Notes: generated by a model from the sequence alone, not told the origin. A stretch of DNA of 64,000 nucleotides from an uncultured Bacilli bacterium (GCA_934120715.1 CAKOUW010000006.1:31139-95138), one strand, 5' to 3'. Positions 52,668-62,505 are shown, counted from the first letter of the stretch. Numbers and translations: made by a program.

Positions 52668-53363
52668 ATGAAAGATTTTTTTAAAAATTTAAAGCAGGCC
52701 TGGTACTATGGTAAAAATCAAAAAAAACTAATCTACCTATATATAGCTTTTAACGTAATATTTATAGCAATCAATTTATTTATTCCAATATTAAGTGCTA
52801 AAATAATTGTAAACCTAACTGCTAGTAAGTTTAAACAAGTTTTATTAATAAGTATAGTTATATTCTTTATAGAAATATTTAGAAATTTTGCTAAGTATGC
52901 GACAAGCTATTTTAGACAAAGAATTTACAGAGAAACATTTAATTCAGTTCAAACAAAACTTGGAGAAGAAATATTAAAAATAGAGAACAAATGCCTTGAT
53001 GAAAAGGGCTCTGGCATTTTTATTCAAAGACTTACCAATGATGCGAGTAAAATAGCGGACATATTTGTTGTTTTGAATGTGTATTTGACAAACATACTAA
53101 CCGACATAGGAATTTTTGTTGCAATATTTATAATTAACAAGATATTATTTATATATTTATTAATTATGATTTGTTGTATCTACTTGTCAGAAACGAAAAG
53201 AGTTACCACTATCAACAAACAAGATAAAGCTTATCGAGCTAAACATGAAAAGGTATCAGGATTTGTTGGGGAATTAGTTCGAGGAGCCCGTGACATAAAA
53301 ATGCTTAATGCAGAAAAAAGTTTTTTAAAAGAATTAAATTCAAAGGTTGTTAATTTAAACTAA
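52668..53363 (+). CDS. ABC exporter, membrane-domain half (broken by an in-frame stop)
   Basis: 231 residues covering the first part of an ABC-transporter transmembrane domain (several hydrophobic helices, then FVGELVRGARDIKMLNAEKSFLKEL). It ends with TAA at 53361-53363. The next gene begins 12 bases later in exactly the same frame and carries the remaining helices and the ATPase. Together they would make one normal half-transporter of about 575 residues. So this is a nonsense-interrupted gene, a sequencing error, or a rare split transporter. RBS AAAGGAG. Confidence 0.75.
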   Translation: MKDFFKNLKQAWYYGKNQKKLIYLYIAFNVIFIAINLFIPILSAKIIVNLTASKFKQVLLISIVIFFIEIFRNFAKYATSYFRQRIYRETFNSVQTKLGEEILKIENKCLDEKGSGIFIQRLTNDASKIADIFVVLNVYLTNILTDIGIFVAIFIINKILFIYLLIMICCIYLSETKRVTTINKQDKAYRAKHEKVSGFVGELVRGARDIKMLNAEKSFLKELNSKVVNLN

Positions 53364-53375
53364 GAAAGATACCTC

Positions 53376-54395
53376 ATGAACAAAACAGACAGAAACTATG
53401 TATTACTTTCTGGCTGTATAACCGATATATTTGATACAGGAAGCATTTGCTTATCAGTATTTCTTATTATTAAAAACATATTATCCATACCAAATGCTTT
53501 AGTAATTCATAACTACATGGGAAGATTAACATCAACAGTATTTTATGTTAGTCAGTTACTAGAAAAAGCTAAAGACTTTAATTTATCATCTGAACGTATA
53601 TTTAGTATTATGAACAGTGATGAGTTTAAAAAAGAAAAATTTGGTAAAAAACACATAGATAAAATTACTGGTGATTTTGAGTTTAAGAATGTTACCTTTA
53701 GTTATAAAGAAAATGTTCCTGTAATTAAAAATATGAGTTTTAAGATAAAGGCCAATTCAACGGTAGCTTTTGTTGGAAAATCCGGTGCCGGTAAGAGTAC
53801 AGTGTTTAATTTATTGTGTAAAATGTATGACATAAATAAAGGCGACATTACAATAGATGGTATAAGTATTAAAGAATTAGATAAAGATTCAATCCGTGGG
53901 AATATAACAGTTATTAGTCAAAATCCATACATATTTAATATGAGTATCAGAGAAAATCTTCGCCTGGTAAAGTCAGATATAACCGATGCTGAAATGATAA
54001 GGGCTTGTAAAATAGCTTGTCTTGATGATTTCATAACATCCTTACCAGAAGGATATAATACAGTAGTAGGAGAAGGTGGCATAAGTTTATCAGGTGGACA
54101 AAGACAGAGACTAGCAATTGCTAGAGCACTGGTTCAAAAAACAGAAATAATTCTTTTTGATGAGGCAACTTCAGCTTTAGACAATGAGACACAATCAAGT
54201 ATAAAAAAAGCGATCGACAACATGAAAAGCGAATATACTATATTAATAATAGCCCATCGCTTAAGTACTGTAATAGATAGTGACAGAATATTAGTGTTAG
54301 AAGATGGCAAAATATCTGATGAAGGAAGTCATAGCCAGTTGCTAAAAAGTAGTAAAGTATATCGACATCTTTATGAATCGGAATTAGAAAAATAA
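53376..54395 (+). CDS. ABC exporter, C-terminal half with ATPase domain
   Basis: 339 residues. The N-terminus continues the transmembrane domain of the preceding gene in the same frame. The ATPase domain (about 105-339) has Walker A VGKSGAGKST, signature LSGGQRQRLAIARAL, Walker B ILFDEATSALD and H-loop IIAHRLST, all intact. The ATG 53376 has no good ribosome-binding site, so independent translation is doubtful. The substrate cannot be told from sequence. Confidence 0.75.
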   Translation: MNKTDRNYVLLSGCITDIFDTGSICLSVFLIIKNILSIPNALVIHNYMGRLTSTVFYVSQLLEKAKDFNLSSERIFSIMNSDEFKKEKFGKKHIDKITGDFEFKNVTFSYKENVPVIKNMSFKIKANSTVAFVGKSGAGKSTVFNLLCKMYDINKGDITIDGISIKELDKDSIRGNITVISQNPYIFNMSIRENLRLVKSDITDAEMIRACKIACLDDFITSLPEGYNTVVGEGGISLSGGQRQRLAIARALVQKTEIILFDEATSALDNETQSSIKKAIDNMKSEYTILIIAHRLSTVIDSDRILVLEDGKISDEGSHSQLLKSSKVYRHLYESELEK

Positions 54396-54407
54396 ACAAA
54401 ATACTTA

Positions 54408-54436
54408 TTGAAAAATTAAATATGTTAAGTTATAAT
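54408..54436 (+). promoter_or_regulatory. Sigma-A promoter of the first valS T-box leader
   Basis: TTGAAA at 54408-54413, 17-base spacer, perfect TATAAT at 54431-54436. Confidence 0.75.
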
Positions 54437-54442
54437 AGCACA

Positions 54443-54660
54443 TAGATGCAGTGAAACTGAGGAGTAGATACTTATTTTCTTTTTAGAGAGCTTATGTTGG
54501 TGAAATTAAGCAAGAAATGGTATTGAAGGTAGCAGTGGAGCATGATTGCTGAATAAAGTAGGTAGTCCCGGGTAATTCCGTTAAATATATCAAGCTACAA
54601 AAGTAGAAATTAAGGTGGTACCGCGAGCAATTCGTCCTTTGGATGAGTTGCTCTTTATTT
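54443..54660 (+). promoter_or_regulatory. T-box riboswitch leader of valS (first copy)
   Basis: Contains the stem I elements GGAGTAGA and AGAGAGC, the specifier region TTGAAGGTAGC with a likely GTA (Val) specifier at 54529-54531, and the T-box AAGGTGGTACCGCG (54612-54625). A terminator hairpin follows (13-bp stem 54625-54637 with 54641-54653, T-rich tail). Uncharged tRNA-Val would stabilise the antiterminator and permit transcription of valS. Confidence 0.92.
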
Positions 54661-54689
54661 TTAAATTAATTAAGAAGGGAATGATAAAA

Positions 54690-57221
54690 ATGCTAGATAA
54701 AAAGTATAATCATAATGAAGTTGAGGAAAATAAATATAATACTTGGATGGCAAAAGGGTATTTTAAATGTGATCCAAACTCTAGTAAAAAAACATACTGC
54801 ATCGTTTTGCCACCACCAAATGTTACTGGAAGACTACATTTAGGCCATGCTTGGGATGTAACTTTACAAGACATAATAATAAGATACAAAAGAATGGAAG
54901 GTTATGATACACTATGGCTTCCAGGAATGGATCATGCTGCTATTGCAACAGAGGCAAAAGTAGTAGGCAGAATCAAAGAAAAAGGTCAAGATAAATATAA
55001 AATTGGTAGAGAGGCATTTCTAGAAGAATGTTGGAAGTGGACTAATGAACACGGTGACATTATCCGTGCCCAGTGGGGAAAACTAGGTGTTTCTCTAGAT
55101 TACTCAAAGGAAAGATTTACTCTTGATGAGGGTCTATCTAAAGCTGTCAAAAAAGTTTTCGTTGATTTCTACAATAAAGGATTAATTTATCGTGGAGAAA
55201 AAATAATAAACTGGGATCCAGCTGCTAAAACTGCTCTATCAAATGAAGAAGTCATTTACTCAGAAGAAAAAAGTGCCTTTTATCATATAAAATATAAACT
55301 TGAAGATAGCGAGGAGTTCTTAGATATAGCAACAACAAGACCAGAGACCCTTTTTGGTGATAGTGCTGTAGCTGTAAATGAAAAAGATGAACGATATAAA
55401 AAATATGTTGGTAAAAATGTAATATTACCAATTGTAAATAAGCCAATACCAGTAATAACAGATGAGCATGCAGATATGACAAAGGGTACAGGTTGTGTAA
55501 AAATAACTTGTGCACACGACCCTAACGATTATGAGGTAGGTAAAAGACATAACTTAGAAAAAATAGTAATTATGAATGATGATGCTACAATGAATGAAAA
55601 TTGCCCAAAGAAATACCAAGGAATGACACGTGAAAAATGCCGTGAAGAAGTACTTAAAGACCTTGAAGAACAAGGATTATTACTAAAAGTTGAACCATTA
55701 GTTCATGAGGTAGGACATAGTGAAAGAACCGGTGTAATGGTTGAACCAATGATAAAAAAACAGTGGTTTGTAAAAATGAGACCACTTGCCGATAATGTTC
55801 TAAAGAATCAAAAAGATTCTAAAACAAAAGTTCATTTTGTTCCATCAAGATATGAAAAGACAATGAATCACTGGATGGAAATTACCTATGACTGGTGTAT
55901 TTCTCGTCAATTATGGTGGGGTCATAGAATTCCAGCTTGGTATAAGGATGGCAAAACTTATGTTGGAATGGAAGCCCCAAAAGAAGCTGGTTGGGAACAA
56001 GATCCGGATGTTCTTGATACTTGGTTCAGTTCGGCATTATGGCCTTTTGCAACACTTGGTTGGCCTGATGATACAGAACTATTAAAAAGATATTATCCAA
56101 ACAATGTATTGGTAACGGGATATGATATTATTCCTTTCTGGGTAAATAGAATGACTTTCCAAGGTGAAGAACTACTTGGAGAAAGACCATTTGAACATTG
56201 CTTAATTCATGGATTAATTCGTGACAAGCAAGGTAGAAAGTTCTCTAAAAGTTTAGGAAATGGTATTGACCCATTTGATATGGTAAGTGAATATGGAGCT
56301 GATGCATTAAGATATTATTTAGCAACCGATGTAGCAAGTGGTACAGACATGCGCTTTGATGAAGAAAAAATTAAGTCTAATTGGAATTTCATCAACAAAA
56401 TTTGGAATGCTTCTAGATTTACTCTTATGAATATTGAAAATATTAAAGAACTTAATTTAGAAAATTTAAAACCAGAAGACAAGTGGATCCTTACAAAGTA
56501 TGAAAACACTATAAAAGTAGTAAAGAAGTTTATGGATAAGTTCCAATTTAATAACGCTGGAGCAGCAATATATGATTTTGCATGGAATTATTTCTGCGAC
56601 TACTATATTGAAATGGCTAAGTATTCAATAGAAAATGAAACTACTAAATCAGTGCTATACGTAGTCTTATCAGGAATATTAAAAATGCTTCATCCATTTA
56701 TGCCATTTGTAACTGAAGAAATTTACCAAATGTTACCAATAAAAGATGCCAATTCAATTATGATTGCAAACTATCCAAAATATCAGAAAAAATATATATT
56801 TGAAAATGAAGAAAAAATAGTTGATGATCAAGTTGAATTTATTAAAAGTTTTAGAAATGTTAAGGCTGAAAACAATATTACTAAAGACATGAAAGTAATG
56901 TTTGATACAACTGATGATAATGAAATGATTGTTAAAATGCTAAAAATTGGAGACAATCTAGTTGATAAGCCATTAGGTATAAAAGCATATAAAGTATTCT
57001 CAAGTAGAGTAAAGGCTCAAATCTTTTTTGAAAAACTAGAAACTGAAGCTGATAAGACAGCAAAAAAATTACAAATAGAGGCCCTACAATTATCTATCGC
57101 AAGAAGAGAAAAGCTACTATCGAATGAAAATTATATAAATAAAGCCCCAGAAAAAATAGTTGCCCTAGATAAGAAAAAGTTAGAAGAAGAAAAACAAAAG
57201 CTAGAAGAATTGTTAAAATAA
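54690..57221 (+). CDS. valS: Valyl-tRNA synthetase, bacterial type
   Basis: 843 residues, class I synthetase. Motif PPPNVTGRLHLGH carries the HIGH-type sequence; the site DHAAIATEAKVV, the editing domain (TTRPETLFGDSAVAV) and KFSKSLGNG (KMSKS-type) are in order, and a C-terminal coiled coil ends the protein. These are features of bacterial ValRS. The true start is ATG 54690 with AAGAAGGGA upstream; the in-frame codon at 54615 lies inside the T-box. A second, different ValRS follows behind its own T-box. Confidence 0.93.
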   Translation: MLDKKYNHNEVEENKYNTWMAKGYFKCDPNSSKKTYCIVLPPPNVTGRLHLGHAWDVTLQDIIIRYKRMEGYDTLWLPGMDHAAIATEAKVVGRIKEKGQDKYKIGREAFLEECWKWTNEHGDIIRAQWGKLGVSLDYSKERFTLDEGLSKAVKKVFVDFYNKGLIYRGEKIINWDPAAKTALSNEEVIYSEEKSAFYHIKYKLEDSEEFLDIATTRPETLFGDSAVAVNEKDERYKKYVGKNVILPIVNKPIPVITDEHADMTKGTGCVKITCAHDPNDYEVGKRHNLEKIVIMNDDATMNENCPKKYQGMTREKCREEVLKDLEEQGLLLKVEPLVHEVGHSERTGVMVEPMIKKQWFVKMRPLADNVLKNQKDSKTKVHFVPSRYEKTMNHWMEITYDWCISRQLWWGHRIPAWYKDGKTYVGMEAPKEAGWEQDPDVLDTWFSSALWPFATLGWPDDTELLKRYYPNNVLVTGYDIIPFWVNRMTFQGEELLGERPFEHCLIHGLIRDKQGRKFSKSLGNGIDPFDMVSEYGADALRYYLATDVASGTDMRFDEEKIKSNWNFINKIWNASRFTLMNIENIKELNLENLKPEDKWILTKYENTIKVVKKFMDKFQFNNAGAAIYDFAWNYFCDYYIEMAKYSIENETTKSVLYVVLSGILKMLHPFMPFVTEEIYQMLPIKDANSIMIANYPKYQKKYIFENEEKIVDDQVEFIKSFRNVKAENNITKDMKVMFDTTDDNEMIVKMLKIGDNLVDKPLGIKAYKVFSSRVKAQIFFEKLETEADKTAKKLQIEALQLSIARREKLLSNENYINKAPEKIVALDKKKLEEEKQKLEELLK

Positions 57222-57289
57222 TTGCCATTTTACTGTTTTTTGGGTTTAACTAGAATAAGAATAAAAATAAAAGAATATATAAAAGTATT

Positions 57290-57524
57290 AACTGCGATGA
57301 ACAAGAGGAGTAGACTATTTATTTATTAAAGAGAGCAAATGTTAGGTGAAAATTTGTATAAAGAATAGTTGAAGGTAGCTTGGGAGCATTTTTTTCGAAA
57401 TATTAAGTAGAAAATTACGTATTACTGCGTTAAAGTATCAAGTTGCATATTATAAAAAAATAATATGAATCAAGGTGGTACCGTGGACTGAGAGTTCATC
57501 CTTATTATGGGATGAACTTTTTAT
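57290..57524 (+). promoter_or_regulatory. T-box riboswitch leader of the second ValRS gene
   Basis: Stem I elements GAGGAGTAGA and AAAGAGAGC, the specifier region GTTGAAGGTAGC with likely GTA (Val) at 57375-57377, T-box AAGGTGGTACCG (57472-57483), and a terminator hairpin (AGTTCATCC/GGATGAACT, 57493-57518, T run). I see no convincing promoter of its own, so read-through from valS is possible. Confidence 0.9.
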
Positions 57525-57543
57525 TATGAAAGAGGGGATAAAA

Positions 57544-59967
57544 ATGTTAGATAAAAAATACAATTCATTAGAAAAAGAAGCAAAATGGTTAAATTATTGG
57601 AAGGAAAATAAAATATATGAGTTTAAGCCTGATCAGAGAGAAGTGTACTCTATAGATACACCGCCTCCAACAGTTAATGGTAAAATTCATATTGGACACA
57701 TTTTTTCTTATTCTCAAGCAGAAATGATTGCAAGATATAAAAGAATAAGGGGTTATAATGTATTTTATCCATTTGGATTTGATGATAATGGACTTCCGAG
57801 CGAAAGACTAGTAGAAAAGGAGCAAGGAAAGAAAGCTCATGAAATTGGGAGAGAGAATTTTTCTAAACTTTGTTATGAAACTACGGATAAATATGAAGGG
57901 GAGTTTCAAGAATTATTTTCAGATCTAGGAGTAAGCACTGATTGGAGTATGCATTACAAGACTGTAAGTCCTTCAACAATTAAGATAAGTCAAACTTCAT
58001 TTTTAGATTTAATGGACAAGGGTCATTGTTATCATAAAGAAAGCCCGGCTTTGTGGTGTAATGAATGCTTAACATCTATAGCCCAAGCCGAATTAGAAAC
58101 AAAAACAATCAAAACAACTTTTAATTACATTACTTTTGAAACTCTAGAGGATGGCGAAAGATTTACAATTGCTACTACTAGACCAGAATTAATGCCAGCA
58201 ATTGTATGCGTATTTGTAAATCCAAATGATAAGAAACATAATCATTTAATTGGTAAAACTGCTCACATTCCTGTAATTGATGTTAATGTACCAATATTAT
58301 CAGATGAAAAAGTAGCAATCGATAAGGGTACCGGAGTTGTTATGTGTTGTACTTTTGGAGATCAAACAGATATAGAATGGTGGAAAAAATATAATCTACC
58401 ACTTAAATATATTTTTACGGATGATGGTAAAATTATTGATTCTATTCCTAACTATGGTGGCATGAAAATTAAAGAAGCAAGAAAAAAAATAATAGAGGAT
58501 CTTCAAGCTGGTGGTTTCATTGTTAAAATTGAAGAATTAGAACACGAAGTACAGACTCATGAAAGATGTGGAAAAGAAGTGGAGTATACGGTAATGAAAC
58601 AGTGGTTCATTGATATAATGAATCACAAAAAAGATTTTTTGAAAATTGGAAAAGAAATTAATTGGTATCCTAAACATATGCATAATAGGTATGAAGAATG
58701 GGTTAATAATATTGCCTGGGATTGGTGTATATCAAGGCAAAGATATTTCGGAGTACCATTTCCTGTCTGGTATTGTAAAAATTGTGGAACACCTATTTTA
58801 GCTAAAAAAGAGCAACTACCAGTAAATCCACTTACTGATAAACCACTATTGAATGAGTGCCCTAAATGCAAATGCACTGAATTTATACCAGAATCAGACG
58901 TAATGGATACATGGGCAACATCTTCTGTAACACCATTAATAAATATGAAATATGGTGAAAAAGATAATTATGAGTCAATTCTAAAACCAATGAGCCTAAG
59001 GAGCAATGCTTCTGAAATAATAAGAACATGGGACTTTTATACTATCGTTAAAAGCTACTATCATTTTGGTATGAAGCCATGGGATAGTGTAATGATTTCA
59101 GGATTTGTTATGGCCAATAAAGGTGAAAAAATAAGTAAAAGTAAAGGCAACTCAAAAGTTGAACCGTTAGAACTCATAAAAGACTATTCTGCTGACGTAG
59201 TTAGATATTGGGCTGCATCTGGTAGACTTGGAACAGATATTACCTTCAGCGAAGAAACATTACTTCGTGGTAAAAAACTTATTAATAAAATATGGAACGT
59301 TTCTAAATTTATTCAAATGCATCTTGAAGATTATAAAGATAAAAAATTTCAAAACTTTGAATATATTGATAAATGGGTATTGGGCAATTTTATTAACATG
59401 GAAAAAGAATATATAAAATACTTAGATAATTATGAAATAGGTCTTGCCTTAAATGTACTAGAAAAATTCTTTTGGAACTTTTGTGATAATTACATAGAAA
59501 TAGTTAAACATAGATTGTATAGACCAGAGGAATTTGGAGAAGAACCAAGATACAGTGGTCAAAAAACAATATATATAATTTTATATAAACTATTGCAAGA
59601 CTTTAGCATTTTCTTTCCATTTATTACTGAAGAAATATACCAAGATATTTACCATGATAATAAATCTATTCACACCACCGAAATAAAACCACTAAATTAT
59701 GACTTTAATAAAGAAGCAACTAATGGTGACTTAATATGTGAAATTATAAGTGCCATAAGAGGTGAAAAATCCAATAATAATTTATCTTTAAAAACACCTG
59801 TTAAAGAATTAAATATTGAATGTGAATCTGAAATAAAAGATGCTATTGAAAAATCACAAAAAGACTTTAAAGCAACTCTTTTCATAGATAAATTAGTTAT
59901 TAATGATACTGAAAAACATTATAAAATAAATAAAATTGAACTGGATTTAAAACATCCAAATAATTAA
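57544..59967 (+). CDS. Second valyl-tRNA synthetase, archaeal/rickettsial-like type
   Basis: 807 residues, class I synthetase with PPPTVNGKIHIGH, the distinctive FGFDDNGLPSERLVEK (bacterial ValRS has a DHA-type sequence here), the editing domain (TTRPELMPAIVCVF), a zinc-ribbon-like stretch (CKNCG, CPKCKC), SDVMDTWATSS and EKISKSKGN. These mark the ValRS subtype found in archaea and Rickettsia-like bacteria. The upstream T-box also points to valine. The protein is complete. It may give resistance to a ValRS inhibitor or serve a special condition. Likely acquired by transfer. Confidence 0.85.
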   Translation: MLDKKYNSLEKEAKWLNYWKENKIYEFKPDQREVYSIDTPPPTVNGKIHIGHIFSYSQAEMIARYKRIRGYNVFYPFGFDDNGLPSERLVEKEQGKKAHEIGRENFSKLCYETTDKYEGEFQELFSDLGVSTDWSMHYKTVSPSTIKISQTSFLDLMDKGHCYHKESPALWCNECLTSIAQAELETKTIKTTFNYITFETLEDGERFTIATTRPELMPAIVCVFVNPNDKKHNHLIGKTAHIPVIDVNVPILSDEKVAIDKGTGVVMCCTFGDQTDIEWWKKYNLPLKYIFTDDGKIIDSIPNYGGMKIKEARKKIIEDLQAGGFIVKIEELEHEVQTHERCGKEVEYTVMKQWFIDIMNHKKDFLKIGKEINWYPKHMHNRYEEWVNNIAWDWCISRQRYFGVPFPVWYCKNCGTPILAKKEQLPVNPLTDKPLLNECPKCKCTEFIPESDVMDTWATSSVTPLINMKYGEKDNYESILKPMSLRSNASEIIRTWDFYTIVKSYYHFGMKPWDSVMISGFVMANKGEKISKSKGNSKVEPLELIKDYSADVVRYWAASGRLGTDITFSEETLLRGKKLINKIWNVSKFIQMHLEDYKDKKFQNFEYIDKWVLGNFINMEKEYIKYLDNYEIGLALNVLEKFFWNFCDNYIEIVKHRLYRPEEFGEEPRYSGQKTIYIILYKLLQDFSIFFPFITEEIYQDIYHDNKSIHTTEIKPLNYDFNKEATNGDLICEIISAIRGEKSNNNLSLKTPVKELNIECESEIKDAIEKSQKDFKATLFIDKLVINDTEKHYKINKIELDLKHPNN

Positions 59968-59978
59968 AATAGAAAAAT

Positions 59979-60006
59979 AGAAGTTAAATAAAAACTTCTT
60001 TTTTTT
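59979..60006 (+). terminator. Rho-independent terminator after the second ValRS gene
   Basis: Stem AGAAGTT/AACTTCT, 7-base loop, seven or more T. Confidence 0.88.
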
Positions 60007-60053
60007 CGACAAAAAAAGCCTAACTAATTTGTTAATATGATAATGGTGATGAT

Positions 60054-60509
60054 ATGAAAAAAACGCTTATATACGGAATTATCTTTGCAACGCTGGGTGC
60101 AACATTTGGCTTTAACATATTCAAAAACTCCAAGGATAAAGTCCTAGACGTATTTAAAGACAGTGCAAATTATTATGTTCTTCAAGAAGGAGTCTATTCA
60201 AATGAAGAAATAATGCAGGAAAATATTAAAAATCTAGATAGTAAAATAATTGAAGAAGAAAATGAAAAATACTATGTTTATGTTGGAATAACAACAAAAA
60301 AAGAAAATGCTATAAAACTAAAAAAAATATATGAGTCAAAGGGTTATCAATTATACCTCAAAGAATTAAAAATAGCTAGTGCGGAATTTTATAATAATAC
60401 AGTACAATTTGATATGCTAATAAATAAAACCAATAAGGAAGAAGAAATTCTTACTATTGAAGAAGTTGTTTTAGCAAATTACGATGAAATTGTAAAAAAT
60501 AGTAAGTAA
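60054..60509 (+). CDS. Anchored SPOR-like-domain protein in the spoIIB position
   Basis: 151 residues: an N-terminal hydrophobic segment (about 4-22) and a SPOR-like repeat (YYVLQEGVYSNEEIMQENIK, then YYVYVGITTKKENAIKLKKI). SPOR domains bind denuded peptidoglycan. In Bacillus, spoIIB, which also has a SPOR domain and acts at the engulfing septum, lies upstream of the radC-mre cluster, and this gene has the same position. I therefore suspect a SpoIIB equivalent, though it is shorter. GGTGATGAT precedes the ATG. Confidence 0.55.
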   Translation: MKKTLIYGIIFATLGATFGFNIFKNSKDKVLDVFKDSANYYVLQEGVYSNEEIMQENIKNLDSKIIEEENEKYYVYVGITTKKENAIKLKKIYESKGYQLYLKELKIASAEFYNNTVQFDMLINKTNKEEEILTIEEVVLANYDEIVKNSK

Positions 60510-60547
60510 ACTAAAACTTATTGCTAATAATATAATTAGGGGTGAAT

Positions 60548-61237
60548 ATGAGTTATTACGCAATAAAAGACATGCCAAAATCCGAAAGACCTAGAGAAAG
60601 ATTAAAAGAAGTAGGCAGTACAAACCTAACAGATAAAGAACTATTAGCAATAATACTAAAGACGGGCACAAAAAATTACAGTGCCACCGATCTAGCATTG
60701 GAACTATTAAGAAAATACAGTCTTCAAGAATTACAGGAAATGACGATTAGTAAACTAACTGAAATTAAAGGAATAGGCGAAGTAAAAGCAATCGAATTAT
60801 TAGCAACCATTGAGTTGGGGAAGAGAATATATATAAAACAAAATAAAAAAAGCACCAAGCTATCTGATCCTAAATCAATATGGGAAAATTCAAAGCACTT
60901 ATTTGTTAATTTAAAACAAGAATGTTTTTATTGCCTATACTTTAACAATAAACAAGAACTATTAGAAAGGAAACTTTTATTTATGGGAACTATTAATCAA
61001 AGCATAACACATCCACGTGAAGTTTTTAAAGAAGCATACCGGCTAAGTGCCTCAAGCATTGTATGTATGCATAATCATCCTAGTGGTGATTTAACGCCAA
61101 GTAGGGCAGATATTAGTTTTACCGAAAAGCTAATAAAAATAGGCCAACTTCAAGGAATACCCATTCTAGATCATATAATAGTTGGCGAAGATGAATACTA
61201 CAGTTTTTATGAAAATAATAGTATTTTAAATTCGTAA
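60548..61237 (+). CDS. radC: RadC/JAMM-family protein
   Basis: 229 residues. The N-terminal UPF0758 domain has helix-hairpin-helix motifs (LTEIKGIGEVKAIELLA), and the C-terminal JAB/MPN domain carries the metal site HNHPSGDLTPSRAD. The biochemical role is unsettled despite the repair-related name. It lies upstream of mreC as in Bacillus (radC-mreB-mreC-mreD), but mreB is missing here. ATG 60548 has AGGGGTG upstream. Confidence 0.93.
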   Translation: MSYYAIKDMPKSERPRERLKEVGSTNLTDKELLAIILKTGTKNYSATDLALELLRKYSLQELQEMTISKLTEIKGIGEVKAIELLATIELGKRIYIKQNKKSTKLSDPKSIWENSKHLFVNLKQECFYCLYFNNKQELLERKLLFMGTINQSITHPREVFKEAYRLSASSIVCMHNHPSGDLTPSRADISFTEKLIKIGQLQGIPILDHIIVGEDEYYSFYENNSILNS

Positions 61238-61252
61238 ATGGTAGGTGATAAA

Positions 61253-62002
61253 ATGCATAAGAAAGTAAAAAAAAGAGAAAAAATACTAATAATAATTACA
61301 TGCATTATATTGATAATTGTATCAATGATTATGATTAAAAATCCCCAATTAGATGGTTTATTAAAAGAAGCTACAATGTCAATTAATAAGCTAACAACCC
61401 CAAAAGTAATAAGCCAAGATAATGTTGAAAACAGTGCCACTACTAATGAATTGAAACAGGAAATTTCAGAGTTAAAAGAAGCCTTAGAATTAAAAAAAAC
61501 GCTAAGTGAATACAGCGTTGAAACAGCAACTGTATTATCAAGAAATAAATCATATTGGTTAAATAGTATAGTAATTGATAAGGGAAAGAAAGATGGACTA
61601 GCAGAAAATATGGCAGTAATTACCACTGATGGTATGGTAGGAATACTTTCCAAAGTATACAAAACATCAAGTGAAGTAAAATTAATTACCTCAAGCGATA
61701 CGGCAAATAAAATAAGCGTCTCCATAAAAATAGATTCGACTGATACATATGGAATATTAAATGGATATAATAAAGATGAAAATCTAATTAAGGTTATAGG
61801 TGTAGATAAAAATATAGAAATAAAAAAAGATGACATTGTATTAACTAGCGGACTAAGTGAATATATTCCAAGAGGACTATATATAGGAAAAGTAAAAAAG
61901 GTAGAAAGAGATAAATATGGCTTAAGCAAAAGTCTATATATAGAAACAAAGCAAAATTTCAATAATATTCATTATGTAACTGTACTAAAGGATGTAAAAT
62001 GA
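61253..62002 (+). CDS. mreC: Rod shape-determining protein MreC
   Basis: 249 residues: membrane helix (about 12-31), coiled coil (about 60-90), then the beta-barrel region (SYWLNSIVIDKGKKDGLAEN, TDGMVGILSKV, LTSGLSEYIPRGLYIGKV). MreC links the elongation machinery outside the membrane to MreB. TAGGTGATAAA precedes ATG 61253. Its last four bases overlap mreD (ATGA). Confidence 0.93.
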   Translation: MHKKVKKREKILIIITCIILIIVSMIMIKNPQLDGLLKEATMSINKLTTPKVISQDNVENSATTNELKQEISELKEALELKKTLSEYSVETATVLSRNKSYWLNSIVIDKGKKDGLAENMAVITTDGMVGILSKVYKTSSEVKLITSSDTANKISVSIKIDSTDTYGILNGYNKDENLIKVIGVDKNIEIKKDDIVLTSGLSEYIPRGLYIGKVKKVERDKYGLSKSLYIETKQNFNNIHYVTVLKDVK

Positions 62003-62505
62003 TCCCTATAGTTATTGTGTTTATATCTTTAATATTAGATGGAATTACAACTAACTATTTGCCATACCTAGTTAATAATTTGTCTCCTTTAACCCCATTA
62101 TTAACAATTACGAGTTTAGTAATAATATATCCATTTTATAAGAAAAAGATAAAAAAATACTATGCCCTAGCATTTATGTTAGGTTTATTATATGATTTAA
62201 TGTATACTAATTTATTTTTAACTAATGCAGCGATTTTTTTAATACTATCAATAATTATAAATGACATATATAAAAGTTTTAACATCAATGGTTTTAGAAT
62301 TATATTATATGTTGCTTTTATAATATGTACCTATGAAGTCATTCTAGCCACTACATTAATAGTATTTAATATCGTTCCTATAACAGTGCAGTCATTATTA
62401 TATAAAATAGTAAATAGTCTGGTATTAAATTTAATGTATGGACAATTACTCTATAATATAATAAGACTTATTCCTAAAAAGTACACAAATTTAAAAATCA
62501 ATTAA
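61999..62505 (+). CDS. mreD: Rod shape-determining protein MreD
   Basis: 168 residues, polytopic with about five hydrophobic segments and the family pattern LDGITTNYLPYL near the N-terminus and GLLYDLMYTN in the middle. It overlaps mreC by four bases. MreD is an integral partner of MreC in cell-wall elongation. Normal length. Confidence 0.88.
   Translation: MIPIVIVFISLILDGITTNYLPYLVNNLSPLTPLLTITSLVIIYPFYKKKIKKYYALAFMLGLLYDLMYTNLFLTNAAIFLILSIIINDIYKSFNINGFRIILYVAFIICTYEVILATTLIVFNIVPITVQSLLYKIVNSLVLNLMYGQLLYNIIRLIPKKYTNLKIN

Noticed and set aside
53361..53363. Programmed read-through or recoding (selenocysteine, pyrrolysine) at the ABC transporter stop
   Set aside because: The codon is TAA, which is not used for either amino acid, and no stimulating structure is evident; mutation or error is simpler.
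54615..54690. Upstream extension of the first valS to 54615, and likewise the second ValRS to 57475
   Set aside because: Both extensions start inside the T-box sequence GGTGGTACC and have no ribosome-binding site.
57544..59967. Second synthetase as leucyl- or isoleucyl-tRNA synthetase
   Set aside because: The PPPTVNGKIHIGH and DDNGLPSER motifs and the zinc region match the archaeal/rickettsial ValRS subtype, and its T-box specifier candidate is a Val codon.
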